Assembly (NCBI GenBank): GCA_035318745.1
Contig: DATHEA010000006.1
Coordinates: forward strand, 75,619-139,618
Direction: 5' to 3'
DNA from: VRUE01 sp035318745
GTDB taxonomy: Bacteria; Actinomycetota; Thermoleophilia; Solirubrobacterales; 70-9
Length of the DNA stretch: 64,000 bases
Within the stretch, counting starts at the first letter, position 1. Each line of letters starts with the position of its first letter. The notes under the pieces are model-generated. The model saw nothing but the letters and a program-made list of their open reading frames with translations. It did no database searches and was not told where the DNA came from. Positions 15,586 to 25,248 of this stretch are shown in pieces. Position numbers and translations under genes: made by a program.

Positions 15586-16751
15586 CAGCCGCTCGCCCCC
15601 GCGAGCTCGACGACCTTCTGCGCTGCGCCGAGCATCGTCGTCTCCTGATGCAGGTTGGCCAGACCCGCCTCGGCGAGGATCGCCAACCCCTCCTCCGAAT
15701 TCGTGCCGTCGAGGCGGACGACCAGCGGCACGCCGAGGTCGAGCTGTGCCGAGGCTTCGACAATCCCCTTGGCTATCTCGTCGCAGCGGGTGATGCCGCC
15801 GAAGATGTTGAAGAGGATTGCCGTGACCTTCGCGTCGGAGGTGATCACGGTCAGCGCGTCGACGATCGCCTCGGCCTTGGAGCCACCGCCGGCGTCGAGG
15901 AAGTTGGCCGGCGCCCCGCCCGCCTGGGCGACGACGTCGAGGGTGGACATGCAAAGCCCGGCGCCGTTGGCGAGGATGCCGACGTTGCCGTCGAGCTTGA
16001 CGTAGGTGAGGCCCTTCTCCCGCGCCATCGCCTCCTGCGGATCGTCGATCGACTCGGCGTCGAGCTCGGCCAACCCCTCGTGGCGGTATAAGGCGTTGCC
16101 GTCGATCGTCACCTTGGCGTCGAGGGCGACGACCTGGCGGTCCTCGGTGACGATCAGTGGGTTGACCTCGATCAGCGTCGCGTCCTCGGCCTGCGCGGTC
16201 TCGGCGAGCTTCGCCAGCACCCCGGCGGCTGCGTCGCGGACGTCCTCGGCGAGCCCGGCGGCATCGATGATCGGCCGCGCCTCGGCCCCGGTGAAGGGTC
16301 GGGTCGGGTCGACGTGCTCCTTGACCAGCGCCTCCGGGTCCTCGGCGGCGACCGCCTCGATGTCCATCCCACCCTTGGCGGAGACCATCGCCAGCAGCTT
16401 CTTCTCGCTCCGGTCGAGGATGACCGAGGCGTAGTACTCGGCCGCGATCGCCGAGCCGCCCTCGATCCAGACCTGCTCGACCCGGAACGGCCCCTCGCCG
16501 TGCGGACCGACGATGTCCATGCCGAGGATCGCCCCGGCGTGCTGCTCGGCCTCGGCGCGGTCGGCGGCGATCTTGATCCCGCCGGCCTTGCCGCGGCCGC
16601 CGATCAGCACCTGGGCCTTGATCGCGCAGGGATAGCCGATCCGCTCCGCCGCGGCGACGGCATCCTCGACCGTGGAGGCGACCTCGCCGCTCGGCACGGC
16701 GATGCCGTGCGCGGCGAAAAGCTGCTTGCCTTGATACTCGAGAAGGTCCAT
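15585..16751 (-). CDS. sucC: Succinyl-CoA synthetase beta subunit
   Basis: A 388-residue ATP-grasp subunit that partners SucD. MDLLEYQGKQLFAAHGIAVP is the canonical N-terminus, AIKAQVLIGGRGKAGGIKIA the ATP-grasp loop, LIEVNPLIV and DAKVTIDGNALYRH the metal and nucleotide site, and FNIFGGITRCDEIAKGI the phosphate loop. Full length compared with other SucC. It is divergent from the HAD gene starting at 16792, with about 40 bp for both promoters. Confidence 0.96.
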   Translation of the reverse strand: MDLLEYQGKQLFAAHGIAVPSGEVASTVEDAVAAAERIGYPCAIKAQVLIGGRGKAGGIKIAADRAEAEQHAGAILGMDIVGPHGEGPFRVEQVWIEGGSAIAAEYYASVILDRSEKKLLAMVSAKGGMDIEAVAAEDPEALVKEHVDPTRPFTGAEARPIIDAAGLAEDVRDAAAGVLAKLAETAQAEDATLIEVNPLIVTEDRQVVALDAKVTIDGNALYRHEGLAELDAESIDDPQEAMAREKGLTYVKLDGNVGILANGAGLCMSTLDVVAQAGGAPANFLDAGGGSKAEAIVDALTVITSDAKVTAILFNIFGGITRCDEIAKGIVEASAQLDLGVPLVVRLDGTNSEEGLAILAEAGLANLHQETTMLGAAQKVVELAGASG

Positions 16752-16791
16752 GGGAGAGGAGCCCTGCCTGGGCCGGGCGGCAGCCTATAAG

Positions 16792-17487
16792 ATGCCGCGC
16801 CCCGTGCCTCTTCCCGCTCTCAAATCCATCACCTGGGTGACCACCGATTGCTACGGCACCCTGATCGATTGGGAGAAAGGGATCATCGAGGCCTGTAAGA
16901 AAGAGGCCGCCAAGGATGGCTTCAGCTTCGAAGAGGGGCCGTTCCTGGCCCGCTTCATGGAAGTACAGGCCGAAATCATGGCCGGCTCCTACGAACTGTA
17001 TGCCGAGGTTCTGCGCCGCACGATCGTCAAAGTCGCCCGCGAGGTCGGCTGGGAGATCGAGCCCTCCAGAGCCCAGTTCCTCCCCGACAGCGTCGCCTAC
17101 TGGCTGCCCTTCCGCGAGGCCAACGCGGCGATGGACCGGCTCGGCAAACGCTACGAGATCGGGATCATCTCCAACGTCGACGACAAACTGCTCGGCATCT
17201 CGCGCCGCCATCTGCGCACCGAACTGGACCTGGTCGTCACCGCACAGCAGGTGCGCAGCTACAAGCCCGATCCGGTCCACTTCAAAGAGTGCGCGCGCCG
17301 GATCGGCAGCAAAAAAGGCTGGCTCCACATCTGCTGCGACTACACGACCGACGTCGCGCCGCTGCTGAAAATGAAGGTCCCGGTGATCTGGGTCAACCGC
17401 CACGGAGAGAAGCTCGACGGCCGCAAAGCGCCCAGCGCGACCGTCAAGAACTTCCGTGAAGCGGCCAAAAAGCTGGGCGCGTCCTAG
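16792..17487 (+). CDS. HAD-superfamily hydrolase, haloacid dehalogenase type II-like
   Basis: A 231-residue HAD protein (ATG 16792; the in-frame 16750 start would overlap sucC). Motif I is VTTDCYGTLIDWEKG, which has the DxYGTL form of 2-haloacid dehalogenases. Motif II is GIISNVDDKLL, motif III the Lys in RSYKPDPVHF, and motif IV HICCDYTTDV in place of the usual GDS. The insert at residues 25-95 is a helical C1 cap. It could be a dehalogenase or a phosphatase of unknown substrate; the catalytic dyad details differ enough that I keep it general. Confidence 0.75.
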   Translation: MPRPVPLPALKSITWVTTDCYGTLIDWEKGIIEACKKEAAKDGFSFEEGPFLARFMEVQAEIMAGSYELYAEVLRRTIVKVAREVGWEIEPSRAQFLPDSVAYWLPFREANAAMDRLGKRYEIGIISNVDDKLLGISRRHLRTELDLVVTAQQVRSYKPDPVHFKECARRIGSKKGWLHICCDYTTDVAPLLKMKVPVIWVNRHGEKLDGRKAPSATVKNFREAAKKLGAS

Positions 17488-17571
17488 CCGTCTTCTAGCG
17501 TTCCGCTTCGCAACTTCGCCGCGGAGTGGCGGTTACGACCGTAGGCCGCCCGGAGGCGTCCCCAGAATTCG

Positions 17572-19461
17572 ATGGACCGAGTCAGCCATAACCGAGTGTC
17601 TTTGCGCGCCCGCCCGCTCGTTGCGGCGGCGCTGCTGGCGCTGCTCTGCGCGCTCGTGCTGAGCGTCGCTCGTGCCCACGCGCTGGAAGTGGAAGAAGAA
17701 CCCCCGCTCGACCCCAACTCCGATCCACCGAGCTTCGTCGTCATCCAGACCGACGACCAGACCCTCGACGAGCTCTACGCCACCTTCACCGCCTTCCCCG
17801 GTGCCGCCGAGACGCAGGCGATGCCGAACACGCTCGAACTGCTTGCTGGGAAAGGCATGACCTTCAACCGCTACTACGTCTCCTACCCGCTCTGCTGCCC
17901 CTCACGGGTCAGCCTGCTGACCGGCCGCTATGCCCACAACACCGGCGTCAAGGGCAACGTGCAGCCCAACGGCGGCTACTACGGCTTCTCCTTCCGCGCC
18001 GCCGCCAGCCACAACCTCGCCACCTGGCTGCAGGGCGCCGGCTACCGCACGATCCACATCGGCAAGTTCCTCAACGGCTACGGCGACGAACCCTACGACA
18101 ACGGAACCACGGTGCCGCCGGGCTGGGACGCCTGGCACAACGTGCTCAATGCCGACACCCACCACTACTTCTACGGCTACATGCTCAACAACAACGGCCA
18201 GGTCAGCGAACCCTACGGCGACTCGGGTACCTGGGAACCGCGCGAATACACCCAGCGCGACCCGGCGGGCTGCCCCTTCGCGCCCGAAGAAGGACGGCCC
18301 TGCCTCTACGCGACCGACATCTTCAATTGGATGGCGCGGGAAGAAATGCTGGCGACCCCGGAAGAACAGCCGCTCTATCTCCAGCTCGACTACACCGCTC
18401 CCCACGGCGACTTCCGCAAGCCGGCCGGCCCCGAGCCGGCGGTCCGCCACTACGACTGGTTCAAGGGAGCGAAGCTGCCCCACGACCGCTCCGAAGGGTT
18501 CGACGAGGGCAATGTCAGCGACAAGCCGAGCTTCATCCGCGAAGCCGAACATCTGACGCCGAACGACAAGCGCACCTACAAGGTGTACTACGAGAAGGCA
18601 CTGGAGTCGCTGCGCTCGATCGACGACGGGGTCAAAGAGGTCGTCGACACGCTGGGCCAGCTGCATCGCCTGCGCAACACCTACATCCTCTTCACCTCCG
18701 ACAACGGCTTCTTCTACGGCGAGCACCGCCTGATCGGCGGCAAGTTCCTCTCCTACGAGCCGGCGACGCACCTGCCCTTCCTGATCCGCGGGCCTGGAAT
18801 CAAGCCCGACACGTCGACCGGCGAGCTGGCGTCGAATATCGACATCGCGCCGACTATCCTCGACCTGGCGGGGGTCGAACCGGACAAGAGCGTCGACGGC
18901 CGCTCGATGGTCCCATTCCTGCGCGATCCCGAACTGCGCAGCCGCCGACCGATCATCTTCGAGTCGTTCGTGCAGACGAGCGACGTGGAAGCAAACGGGG
19001 CGATCTCCTCCACCGGCGAAGGCGACGGTGGGGTGCCCGGCGGCAATGGCAGCACGAGTGAGAACGCGTCGAATGCGGCCCATGCGTCGGCCACTGCGCA
19101 CGCCTCGCTCCTGGCGCCGCCGCTCAACTACGAGGGGATCCGCCTCGGGCCCTACAAGTACATCGCCTGGCCGGACGGGGAGAAGGAGCTCTACAACATC
19201 AACAAAGACCCGAACGAGCTCAACAACATCGTCAAAGTGCCGAATTACTACCCGATCCGCAACTTCCTCCACCGACAACTGCGGCGCTACGAGAACTGCG
19301 TCGGGCGGGAATGCCGCGAACCGACGCCACCGCTGCCGCTGACCCGCGTCGAATTCGAGCGCCTGCGCGCCCAGCGGCAGAAGGAAGTTCGCGAACACGA
19401 ACGCGAACGCGAAAAGGAACGGCGCGAACGCGAACGGAATCACCCCGGCCAGGGTAAGTAA
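17572..19461 (+). CDS. Secreted sulfatase (formylglycine type)
   Basis: A 629-residue sulfatase. A signal peptide is clear (RPLVAAALLALLCALVLSVA, cleavage near AHA-LE). The metal site starts with VVIQTDDQ, and YPLCCPSRVSLLTGRYAHNT holds the C-x-P-S-R motif whose Cys becomes formylglycine. Later ligands are in GKFLNGYG and LFTSDNGFFYGEHRL. It hydrolyses sulfate esters outside the cell. A low-complexity Ser/Ala/Gly stretch (residues about 475-510) and a highly charged C-terminal helix (REHEREREKERRERERN) are unusual additions. The stop codon lies within the arm of the inverted repeat at 19457. No formylglycine-generating enzyme is in the window. Confidence 0.88.
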   Translation: MDRVSHNRVSLRARPLVAAALLALLCALVLSVARAHALEVEEEPPLDPNSDPPSFVVIQTDDQTLDELYATFTAFPGAAETQAMPNTLELLAGKGMTFNRYYVSYPLCCPSRVSLLTGRYAHNTGVKGNVQPNGGYYGFSFRAAASHNLATWLQGAGYRTIHIGKFLNGYGDEPYDNGTTVPPGWDAWHNVLNADTHHYFYGYMLNNNGQVSEPYGDSGTWEPREYTQRDPAGCPFAPEEGRPCLYATDIFNWMAREEMLATPEEQPLYLQLDYTAPHGDFRKPAGPEPAVRHYDWFKGAKLPHDRSEGFDEGNVSDKPSFIREAEHLTPNDKRTYKVYYEKALESLRSIDDGVKEVVDTLGQLHRLRNTYILFTSDNGFFYGEHRLIGGKFLSYEPATHLPFLIRGPGIKPDTSTGELASNIDIAPTILDLAGVEPDKSVDGRSMVPFLRDPELRSRRPIIFESFVQTSDVEANGAISSTGEGDGGVPGGNGSTSENASNAAHASATAHASLLAPPLNYEGIRLGPYKYIAWPDGEKELYNINKDPNELNNIVKVPNYYPIRNFLHRQLRRYENCVGRECREPTPPLPLTRVEFERLRAQRQKEVREHEREREKERRERERNHPGQGK

Positions 19462-19549
19462 GGGCGGTAGTCCTCTGTTCGGACAAACGGCGGTCTAATT
19501 AGACCGCCGTTTTGAGTACCCGCCCGCCCAGAGGACTACCGCCCTTACT
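19457..19549. terminator. Nested inverted repeat covering two convergent stop codons
   Basis: The outer arms 19457-19477 and 19529-19549 are perfect 21-bp complements; each contains the TAA stop of the gene it borders. The loop contains a second, perfect 28-bp palindrome (19485-19512, ending in TTT). A bidirectional terminator is the simple reading. Confidence 0.75.
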
Positions 19550-21302
19550 CGATCACTGCTAATACATCTCCGTTCGAGACTGAAGCGCCTTGAGCGACGT
19601 TGAGAGAGGTGACTTTGCCGGAGCGGTGGGCGGCTATCTCGTTCTCCATCTTCATCGCCTCGATCACGCAGATCAGGTCGCCTTCTGAGACCTCGGCGCC
19701 CTGCTCGACCGCGACTTTGAGCACGATGCCCTGCAGCGGCGAGGGCAGCGACGCGCTGGAGGCGCCGGCGCCTCCGCCCGCCTTGCGCTCGCGCTTCGGA
19801 GGTTTCTTGCCGCCGACAGTAGGCGCGGCGCCGTTCGCCGTGGCCTCGCCGATCACCCTGACGTCGAAGAGCTTGCCGGACACCTCGACCTTGTAGTCGC
19901 GAGCGACGACCTCGGCGCCCTCGGGCACCTCGGGCGCCTCAGCCTCTGCCGGTGCGGTCGTCTTCAGCCACTCGCGGTCCTCCATCAGGTCGCGGCAGGT
20001 CTCCCCCTTCGCCCACTGCTCGGTGGCGAGGATCGCGCTGTGGAAGGGGATCAGCGTGGTCAGGCCACCGACCTCGTACTCGCCCAGCGCACGCAGCATG
20101 CGTCGCGTCGCGTGCTCGCGGTCGATGTCCCAGACGATCAGCTTGGCCACCATCGGGTCGTACATCGGCGTCACCTCGGAGCCGGCTTCGACCCCGGAGT
20201 CGACCCGCACACCGGGGCCTGCCGGCTCGCGGTAGGAGGTGATCGCGCCTGGCGCCGGGGCAAATTTCTTGTGGGCCGCCTCTGCGTTGATCCGGCACTC
20301 GATCGCGTGGCCGCGCAGCTCGACGTCCTCCTGGGCGACGGTGAGCGCCTCACCGGCGGCGACGAGCACCTGCTCGCGGACGATGTCGACACCGGTGACC
20401 ATCTCGGTCACGCAATGCTCGACCTGCACCCGCGTGTTCATCTCGAGGAAGAAGTACTCGTCGCCGACCTGCATGCCCTCGACCGTGCCGGCGCCACGGT
20501 AACCGACAGCGGCAGCCGCGTCGGTGGCGATCTTGCCGATCCGCTCGCGCATCTCGGCATCGACCTGGGGGCCCGGCGCCTCCTCGATCACCTTCTGGTG
20601 ACGGCGCTGGATCGAGCAGTCGCGCTCGCCGAGGTGGATCACGTTGCCGTGCGAGTCGGCGAGCACCTGAACCTCGACGTGGCGCGGATCCTCGAGGTAG
20701 CGCTCGACGTAGACACGATCGTCGGAGAAGAACTTCTCGCCTTCGCGAGCGGCGCCCTCGAAGGCCTCCTCGAGATCGTCAGGCGTCATCGCGACGCGGA
20801 AGCCCTTGCCCCCACCGCCGCCCGCCGCCTTGCAGGCGACCGGATAACCGGCTTCCTCGGCCTGCTGCTTTGCCGCAGCGACGTCCTTCGCCGGCTCGGT
20901 CGCACCCGGGACGATCGGCACCCCGGCCTCGGCCATGATCTCGCGCGCCCGCGTCTTCGAGCCCATCGATTCGATCGCCTCCGGCGGGGGACCGATGAAA
21001 ACGATGTCAGCTTCGCCACAGGCCCGAGCAAAGTCAGCATTCTCGGCGAGGAAGCCGTAGCCGGGATGGATCGCCTCGGCGCCGGCCTCCTTGACCGTCT
21101 CGATGATCTTCGCGATGTTCAGGTAGCTCTCGGCCGGGACCGCCGGGCCGATCAAGAAGGCCTCGTCTGCCTCGCGCACGTGGGGGGCGCCGCGGTCGAT
21201 CTCCGAATAAACGGCGACGGACCCGATGCCCATCTCCTTGAGCGTGCGAGCGACGCGGATGGCGATCTCGCCGCGGTTAGCTATTAGGACCTTCGTGAAC
21301 AC
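19545..21302 (-). CDS. Acyl-CoA carboxylase alpha subunit (biotin carboxylase + BCCP)
   Basis: A 585-residue AccA3-like fusion. Biotin carboxylase occupies residues 1-450: MFTKVLIANRGEIAIRVART, the ATP-grasp glycine loop KAAGGGGGKGFRVA, EDPRHVEVQVLADSHGN, FLEMNTRVQVEHCVTEM. After a charged linker (KKPPKRERKAGGG) the biotinyl domain ends with VIEAMKMENEIAAH, whose Lys carries biotin. It supplies carboxybiotin to acetyl-, propionyl- or long-chain acyl-CoA carboxyltransferase beta subunits, which are not in this window. Start: ATG 21302, canonical N-terminus. Confidence 0.95.
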   Translation of the reverse strand: MFTKVLIANRGEIAIRVARTLKEMGIGSVAVYSEIDRGAPHVREADEAFLIGPAVPAESYLNIAKIIETVKEAGAEAIHPGYGFLAENADFARACGEADIVFIGPPPEAIESMGSKTRAREIMAEAGVPIVPGATEPAKDVAAAKQQAEEAGYPVACKAAGGGGGKGFRVAMTPDDLEEAFEGAAREGEKFFSDDRVYVERYLEDPRHVEVQVLADSHGNVIHLGERDCSIQRRHQKVIEEAPGPQVDAEMRERIGKIATDAAAAVGYRGAGTVEGMQVGDEYFFLEMNTRVQVEHCVTEMVTGVDIVREQVLVAAGEALTVAQEDVELRGHAIECRINAEAAHKKFAPAPGAITSYREPAGPGVRVDSGVEAGSEVTPMYDPMVAKLIVWDIDREHATRRMLRALGEYEVGGLTTLIPFHSAILATEQWAKGETCRDLMEDREWLKTTAPAEAEAPEVPEGAEVVARDYKVEVSGKLFDVRVIGEATANGAAPTVGGKKPPKRERKAGGGAGASSASLPSPLQGIVLKVAVEQGAEVSEGDLICVIEAMKMENEIAAHRSGKVTSLNVAQGASVSNGDVLAVIE

Positions 21303-21359
21303 GGCGGCGCAGTCTATTCAGACAGCGGGCGGAGACGAGGCGCAATAGGGTGCGCCGTC

Positions 21360-22166
21360 ATGCTGATCGAGCTTCAGAGTCATTCGACGGTCTCCGACGG
21401 GCAGCTTGCGCCGGCCCAGGTCGTCGAGGAAGCTGCGAAAGCCGGTGTCACGACGTTGGCGCTTACCGATCACGATGCGATTGCGGGGGTGCCCGAGGCC
21501 GCGGAGGCTGCCGAGCGCGTGGGGATTGAACTGGTGCCCGCTATCGAGATGTCCTGCGTGCACGGGTACGCGGAAGACCTGCACATCTGCGGCTACTGGG
21601 TGGATCTTGGGGCGATTGCGCCGGCTTGCGAGCGGGCGCAGCATGAACGGGTTGCCCGGGCCGGAGAGATCGTCGAGAAGCTGCGAGGGGAGGGCTTCGA
21701 CCTTCATCTCGAGGACGCGGTACGGGAGTCAGGGGATGCCCTCTCGATCGGGCGGCCGCATATCGCTCGGGCGGCCGGCGCGACGGGAGACCTCGGGCCA
21801 TTCTTCGAGGAGTACCTCGTGCCCGGCGCCAAGGCCTTCGTGCCGCGCCGCTGGCCAACCGCCGAGCAGGCCGTGGAGACGATCAAGCAGGCCGGGGGCA
21901 TCGCCGTCGTCGCCCACCCCTACTGGGACATCTCAGAGCCGGCCAAAGTCGAGGAGCTGATCCGCGCCCTCAACGTCGATGGAGTCGAGACCTTCTATCC
22001 GACCCACGGCAAAGAGCAGACGGAGCACCTGCTGAAGCTCTGCGGCGAGCTCGACCTGATCCCAACCGCCTCCTCCGACTACCACGGCCCCACTCACAAG
22101 ACCTTCGCCGAGTTCGGCGCCTACGACACCTACGGCCTCGCCGAGCCCCAAGTCCCGCGCCTGTAA
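21360..22166 (+). CDS. PHP-domain phosphoesterase (YciV/RNase AM-like)
   Basis: A 268-residue PHP-domain protein. The metal-ligand motifs are IELQSHSTVSDGQL, LALTDHDAIAGV, the Glu in VPAIEMSC, VVAHPYW and TASSDYHGP. This set fits the YciV/TrpH group, whose E. coli member is RNase AM, a 5'-3' exonuclease acting on short oligonucleotides and 5' ends of rRNA. Related members act on nucleoside bisphosphates, so exact activity is open. It is divergent from the carboxylase gene with 57 bp between. Confidence 0.82.
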   Translation: MLIELQSHSTVSDGQLAPAQVVEEAAKAGVTTLALTDHDAIAGVPEAAEAAERVGIELVPAIEMSCVHGYAEDLHICGYWVDLGAIAPACERAQHERVARAGEIVEKLRGEGFDLHLEDAVRESGDALSIGRPHIARAAGATGDLGPFFEEYLVPGAKAFVPRRWPTAEQAVETIKQAGGIAVVAHPYWDISEPAKVEELIRALNVDGVETFYPTHGKEQTEHLLKLCGELDLIPTASSDYHGPTHKTFAEFGAYDTYGLAEPQVPRL

Positions 22167-22168
22167 CC

Positions 22169-22181
22169 GCTGAGAACGCCC

Positions 22182-22186
<5 letters not shown>
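22169..22186. terminator. Small hairpin between convergent genes
   Basis: GCTGAG (22169-22174) and CTCAGC (22181-22186) pair around 6 nt and overlap the stop codon of the NHL gene. It is much shorter than the other convergent-gene hairpins in this window. Confidence 0.4.
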
Positions 22187-23396
<1,210 letters not shown>

Positions 23397-23430
23397 GCCC
23401 CGCAGGTTAGGGAATTGGTGGCATCCGTCA

Positions 23431-23537
23431 AGGAGGGGGCGGAATGCCCCTCCACCGGAACTTGTGAGCAGCAAAACCTCGATCCTGCCGACGAGTGCGG
23501 GCGCGGGTTCTGGAGGAGGGGCATCCCGCCCCCTCCT
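23431..23537. repeat. Inverted repeat upstream of the NHL gene, related core
   Basis: Arms 23431-23453 and 23515-23537 are 23 bp long with one mismatch. The enclosed sequence begins CCGGAACTTGTGAGC and ends GCGCGGGTTCTGG, which resembles, in reverse orientation, the core of the elements at 37998 and 39805. It lies between cysC and the NHL gene, both on the minus strand. Confidence 0.65.
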
Positions 23538-23555
23538 CCCAGCCTTCCTTCGTCC

Positions 23556-24110
23556 CTAAGCAGTAACGGCAGCCGCAGGAATCAGATCCCGCGACTCGAG
23601 GTACTCGATCAGCTTCTGCGCCGACTCCTCAGCCGTTTCGGCTTCGGTGTCGCAGACGACCTCGGGGCGCTCGGGCGCCTCGTAGGGGTCCGACACGCCG
23701 GTGAATTCCTTGATCTCGCCGGCGAAGGCTTTCGCGTAGAGCCCCTTGACGTCGCGCTCGGCGCAGGTGTCGACCGACGCCTTGACGAAGACCTCGATGA
23801 AGCGGTCGCCCATGTTCTCGCGGGCCTCGTCGCGGATCTCCGCGTAGGGGGAGATCGCCGCGGTGATCACCGGCACGCCGTTGCGGCTGAGCAGGTCGGC
23901 GACGAAGGCGATGCGGCGGATGTTGGTGTCGCGGTCCTCCTTGGAGAAGCCGAGGCCCTTGGAGAGGTTTTCGCGCACGATGTCGCCGTCGAGGATCTCC
24001 AGCTTCGAGCCGCGCTCGCGCAGGTGGCCCTCCAGCAGCCTGGAGATCGTCGTCTTGCCTGCGCCGGAAAGTCCGGTGAACCAGAGGGTGAAGCCTTTCT
24101 CGTCAGCCAT
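23556..24110 (-). CDS. cysC: Adenylylsulfate (APS) kinase
   Basis: A 184-residue kinase that phosphorylates APS to PAPS with ATP. Walker A is GLSGAGKTTISRLL (residues about 13-26), followed by LDGDIVRENLSKGLGFSKED (APS-binding region) and VFVKASVDTCAERDVKGLYA. The gene starts 7 bp after the sat stop, completing the minus-strand sulfur operon. As CysH here looks like an APS (not PAPS) reductase, PAPS made by this enzyme may serve sulfotransferases rather than cysteine synthesis. Confidence 0.93.
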   Translation of the reverse strand: MADEKGFTLWFTGLSGAGKTTISRLLEGHLRERGSKLEILDGDIVRENLSKGLGFSKEDRDTNIRRIAFVADLLSRNGVPVITAAISPYAEIRDEARENMGDRFIEVFVKASVDTCAERDVKGLYAKAFAGEIKEFTGVSDPYEAPERPEVVCDTEAETAEESAQKLIEYLESRDLIPAAAVTA

Positions 24111-24117
24111 CGGTACG

Positions 24118-25194
24118 TCAGTCCTCCTTGTAAGCGTCGATCAGTATGTCGGCGACCTCGTCGCGGGAGAACTCGTGCGGCGGCCTTTCGCCGTTGCCGA
24201 GCATCTCGCGGACCTTCGTCCCGGAGAGGAAAAGGTGCGCCTCTTGGTCGTGGGGACACGTCTTGTTCGAGGCGAGCCCCTCGCACTCGTTGCACCAGAA
24301 AGTGTGCTCGAACATCAGCGGCTCGATCCCGAGCTCGTCGATGTCGATCTCGTCGAAGATCTTCTGCGCGTCGTAGGTGCCGTAGTAGTCGCCGGCACCG
24401 GCGTGGTCGCGGCCGACGATGAAGTGGGTGGCGCCATAGTTGCGGCGGACGATCGCGTGCAGGACTGCCTCACGCGGCCCGGCGTAATGCATCTTCGCCG
24501 GCTTCACACCCAACACCACGCGGTCGCCCGGGTAGTAGTTCTCCATCAGCACCTCGTAGCAGCGCATCCGCACGTCGGCCGGGATGTCGCCGGCCTTGGT
24601 CTTGCCGATCAGCGGGTGGATGAAGAGGCCGTCACAGGTCTCCAGCGCGGCCTTGGTCAGGTACTCGTGGGCGCGGTGGATCGGGTTGCGGGTCTGGAAG
24701 GCGACGATCTTCTTCCAGCCGCGCGCCTCGAAATCGGCCTTGTGCTCGGCCGGCGTCTTGTAGCGACGCATGAAGGCCTCGTCGTGGTCGGGCAGCGCGT
24801 CGACCTCGATCGAGCCGGCGATGCAGCGGCTGCCCTCCTCGTAGATCGCGGCGACGCCGGGATGGGCCTCGTCGCTGGTGCCGTAGACCCGCTCGGCCTC
24901 GCTCCTGGCGTCGCGCTCCCAGATCTCCTCGACCCTGATCCGGCCCAGCGGCTTGCCTTCGTCGCTCAGCAGCTCGACCGTGTCGCCGACCTCGCACTCG
25001 AGCTCGGTCGCGAGGGTGATCGGGATCGGCCAGTAGTCGCCGTCGACCGTGCGCATCTCGGCACAGACGCGCTCCCAGTCGGCGGAGCCCTGGAAGCCGG
25101 TCAGCGGCGCGAAGCCGCCGTTGCCGATCATCTCGAAGTCCGCGGTGTGGCGCTCGTCAAGGGTCAGGGAAAGCTCAGTCATCGTCTCGCTCAT
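24118..25194 (-). CDS. sat: Sulfate adenylyltransferase (ATP sulfurylase), homomeric type
   Basis: A 358-residue single-subunit ATP sulfurylase converting sulfate and ATP to APS and pyrophosphate. The active-site motif is VAFQTRNPIHRAHEYL (QxRNP and HxxH), with GRDHAGAGDYYG and LFLSGTKVREML near the C-terminus. A CNECEGLASNKTCPH segment supplies cysteines that could bind zinc. This is the Sat/MET3-like family, not the CysDN heterodimer. A second in-frame ATG (MTELSL) lies 12 bp inside. Confidence 0.94.
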   Translation of the reverse strand: MSETMTELSLTLDERHTADFEMIGNGGFAPLTGFQGSADWERVCAEMRTVDGDYWPIPITLATELECEVGDTVELLSDEGKPLGRIRVEEIWERDARSEAERVYGTSDEAHPGVAAIYEEGSRCIAGSIEVDALPDHDEAFMRRYKTPAEHKADFEARGWKKIVAFQTRNPIHRAHEYLTKAALETCDGLFIHPLIGKTKAGDIPADVRMRCYEVLMENYYPGDRVVLGVKPAKMHYAGPREAVLHAIVRRNYGATHFIVGRDHAGAGDYYGTYDAQKIFDEIDIDELGIEPLMFEHTFWCNECEGLASNKTCPHDQEAHLFLSGTKVREMLGNGERPPHEFSRDEVADILIDAYKED

Positions 25195-25248
25195 GCGGGT
25201 ATCTCACCAATCGTTCGGGGAAGGGGTGTCGAAGGCGCCTGGGCGCCG

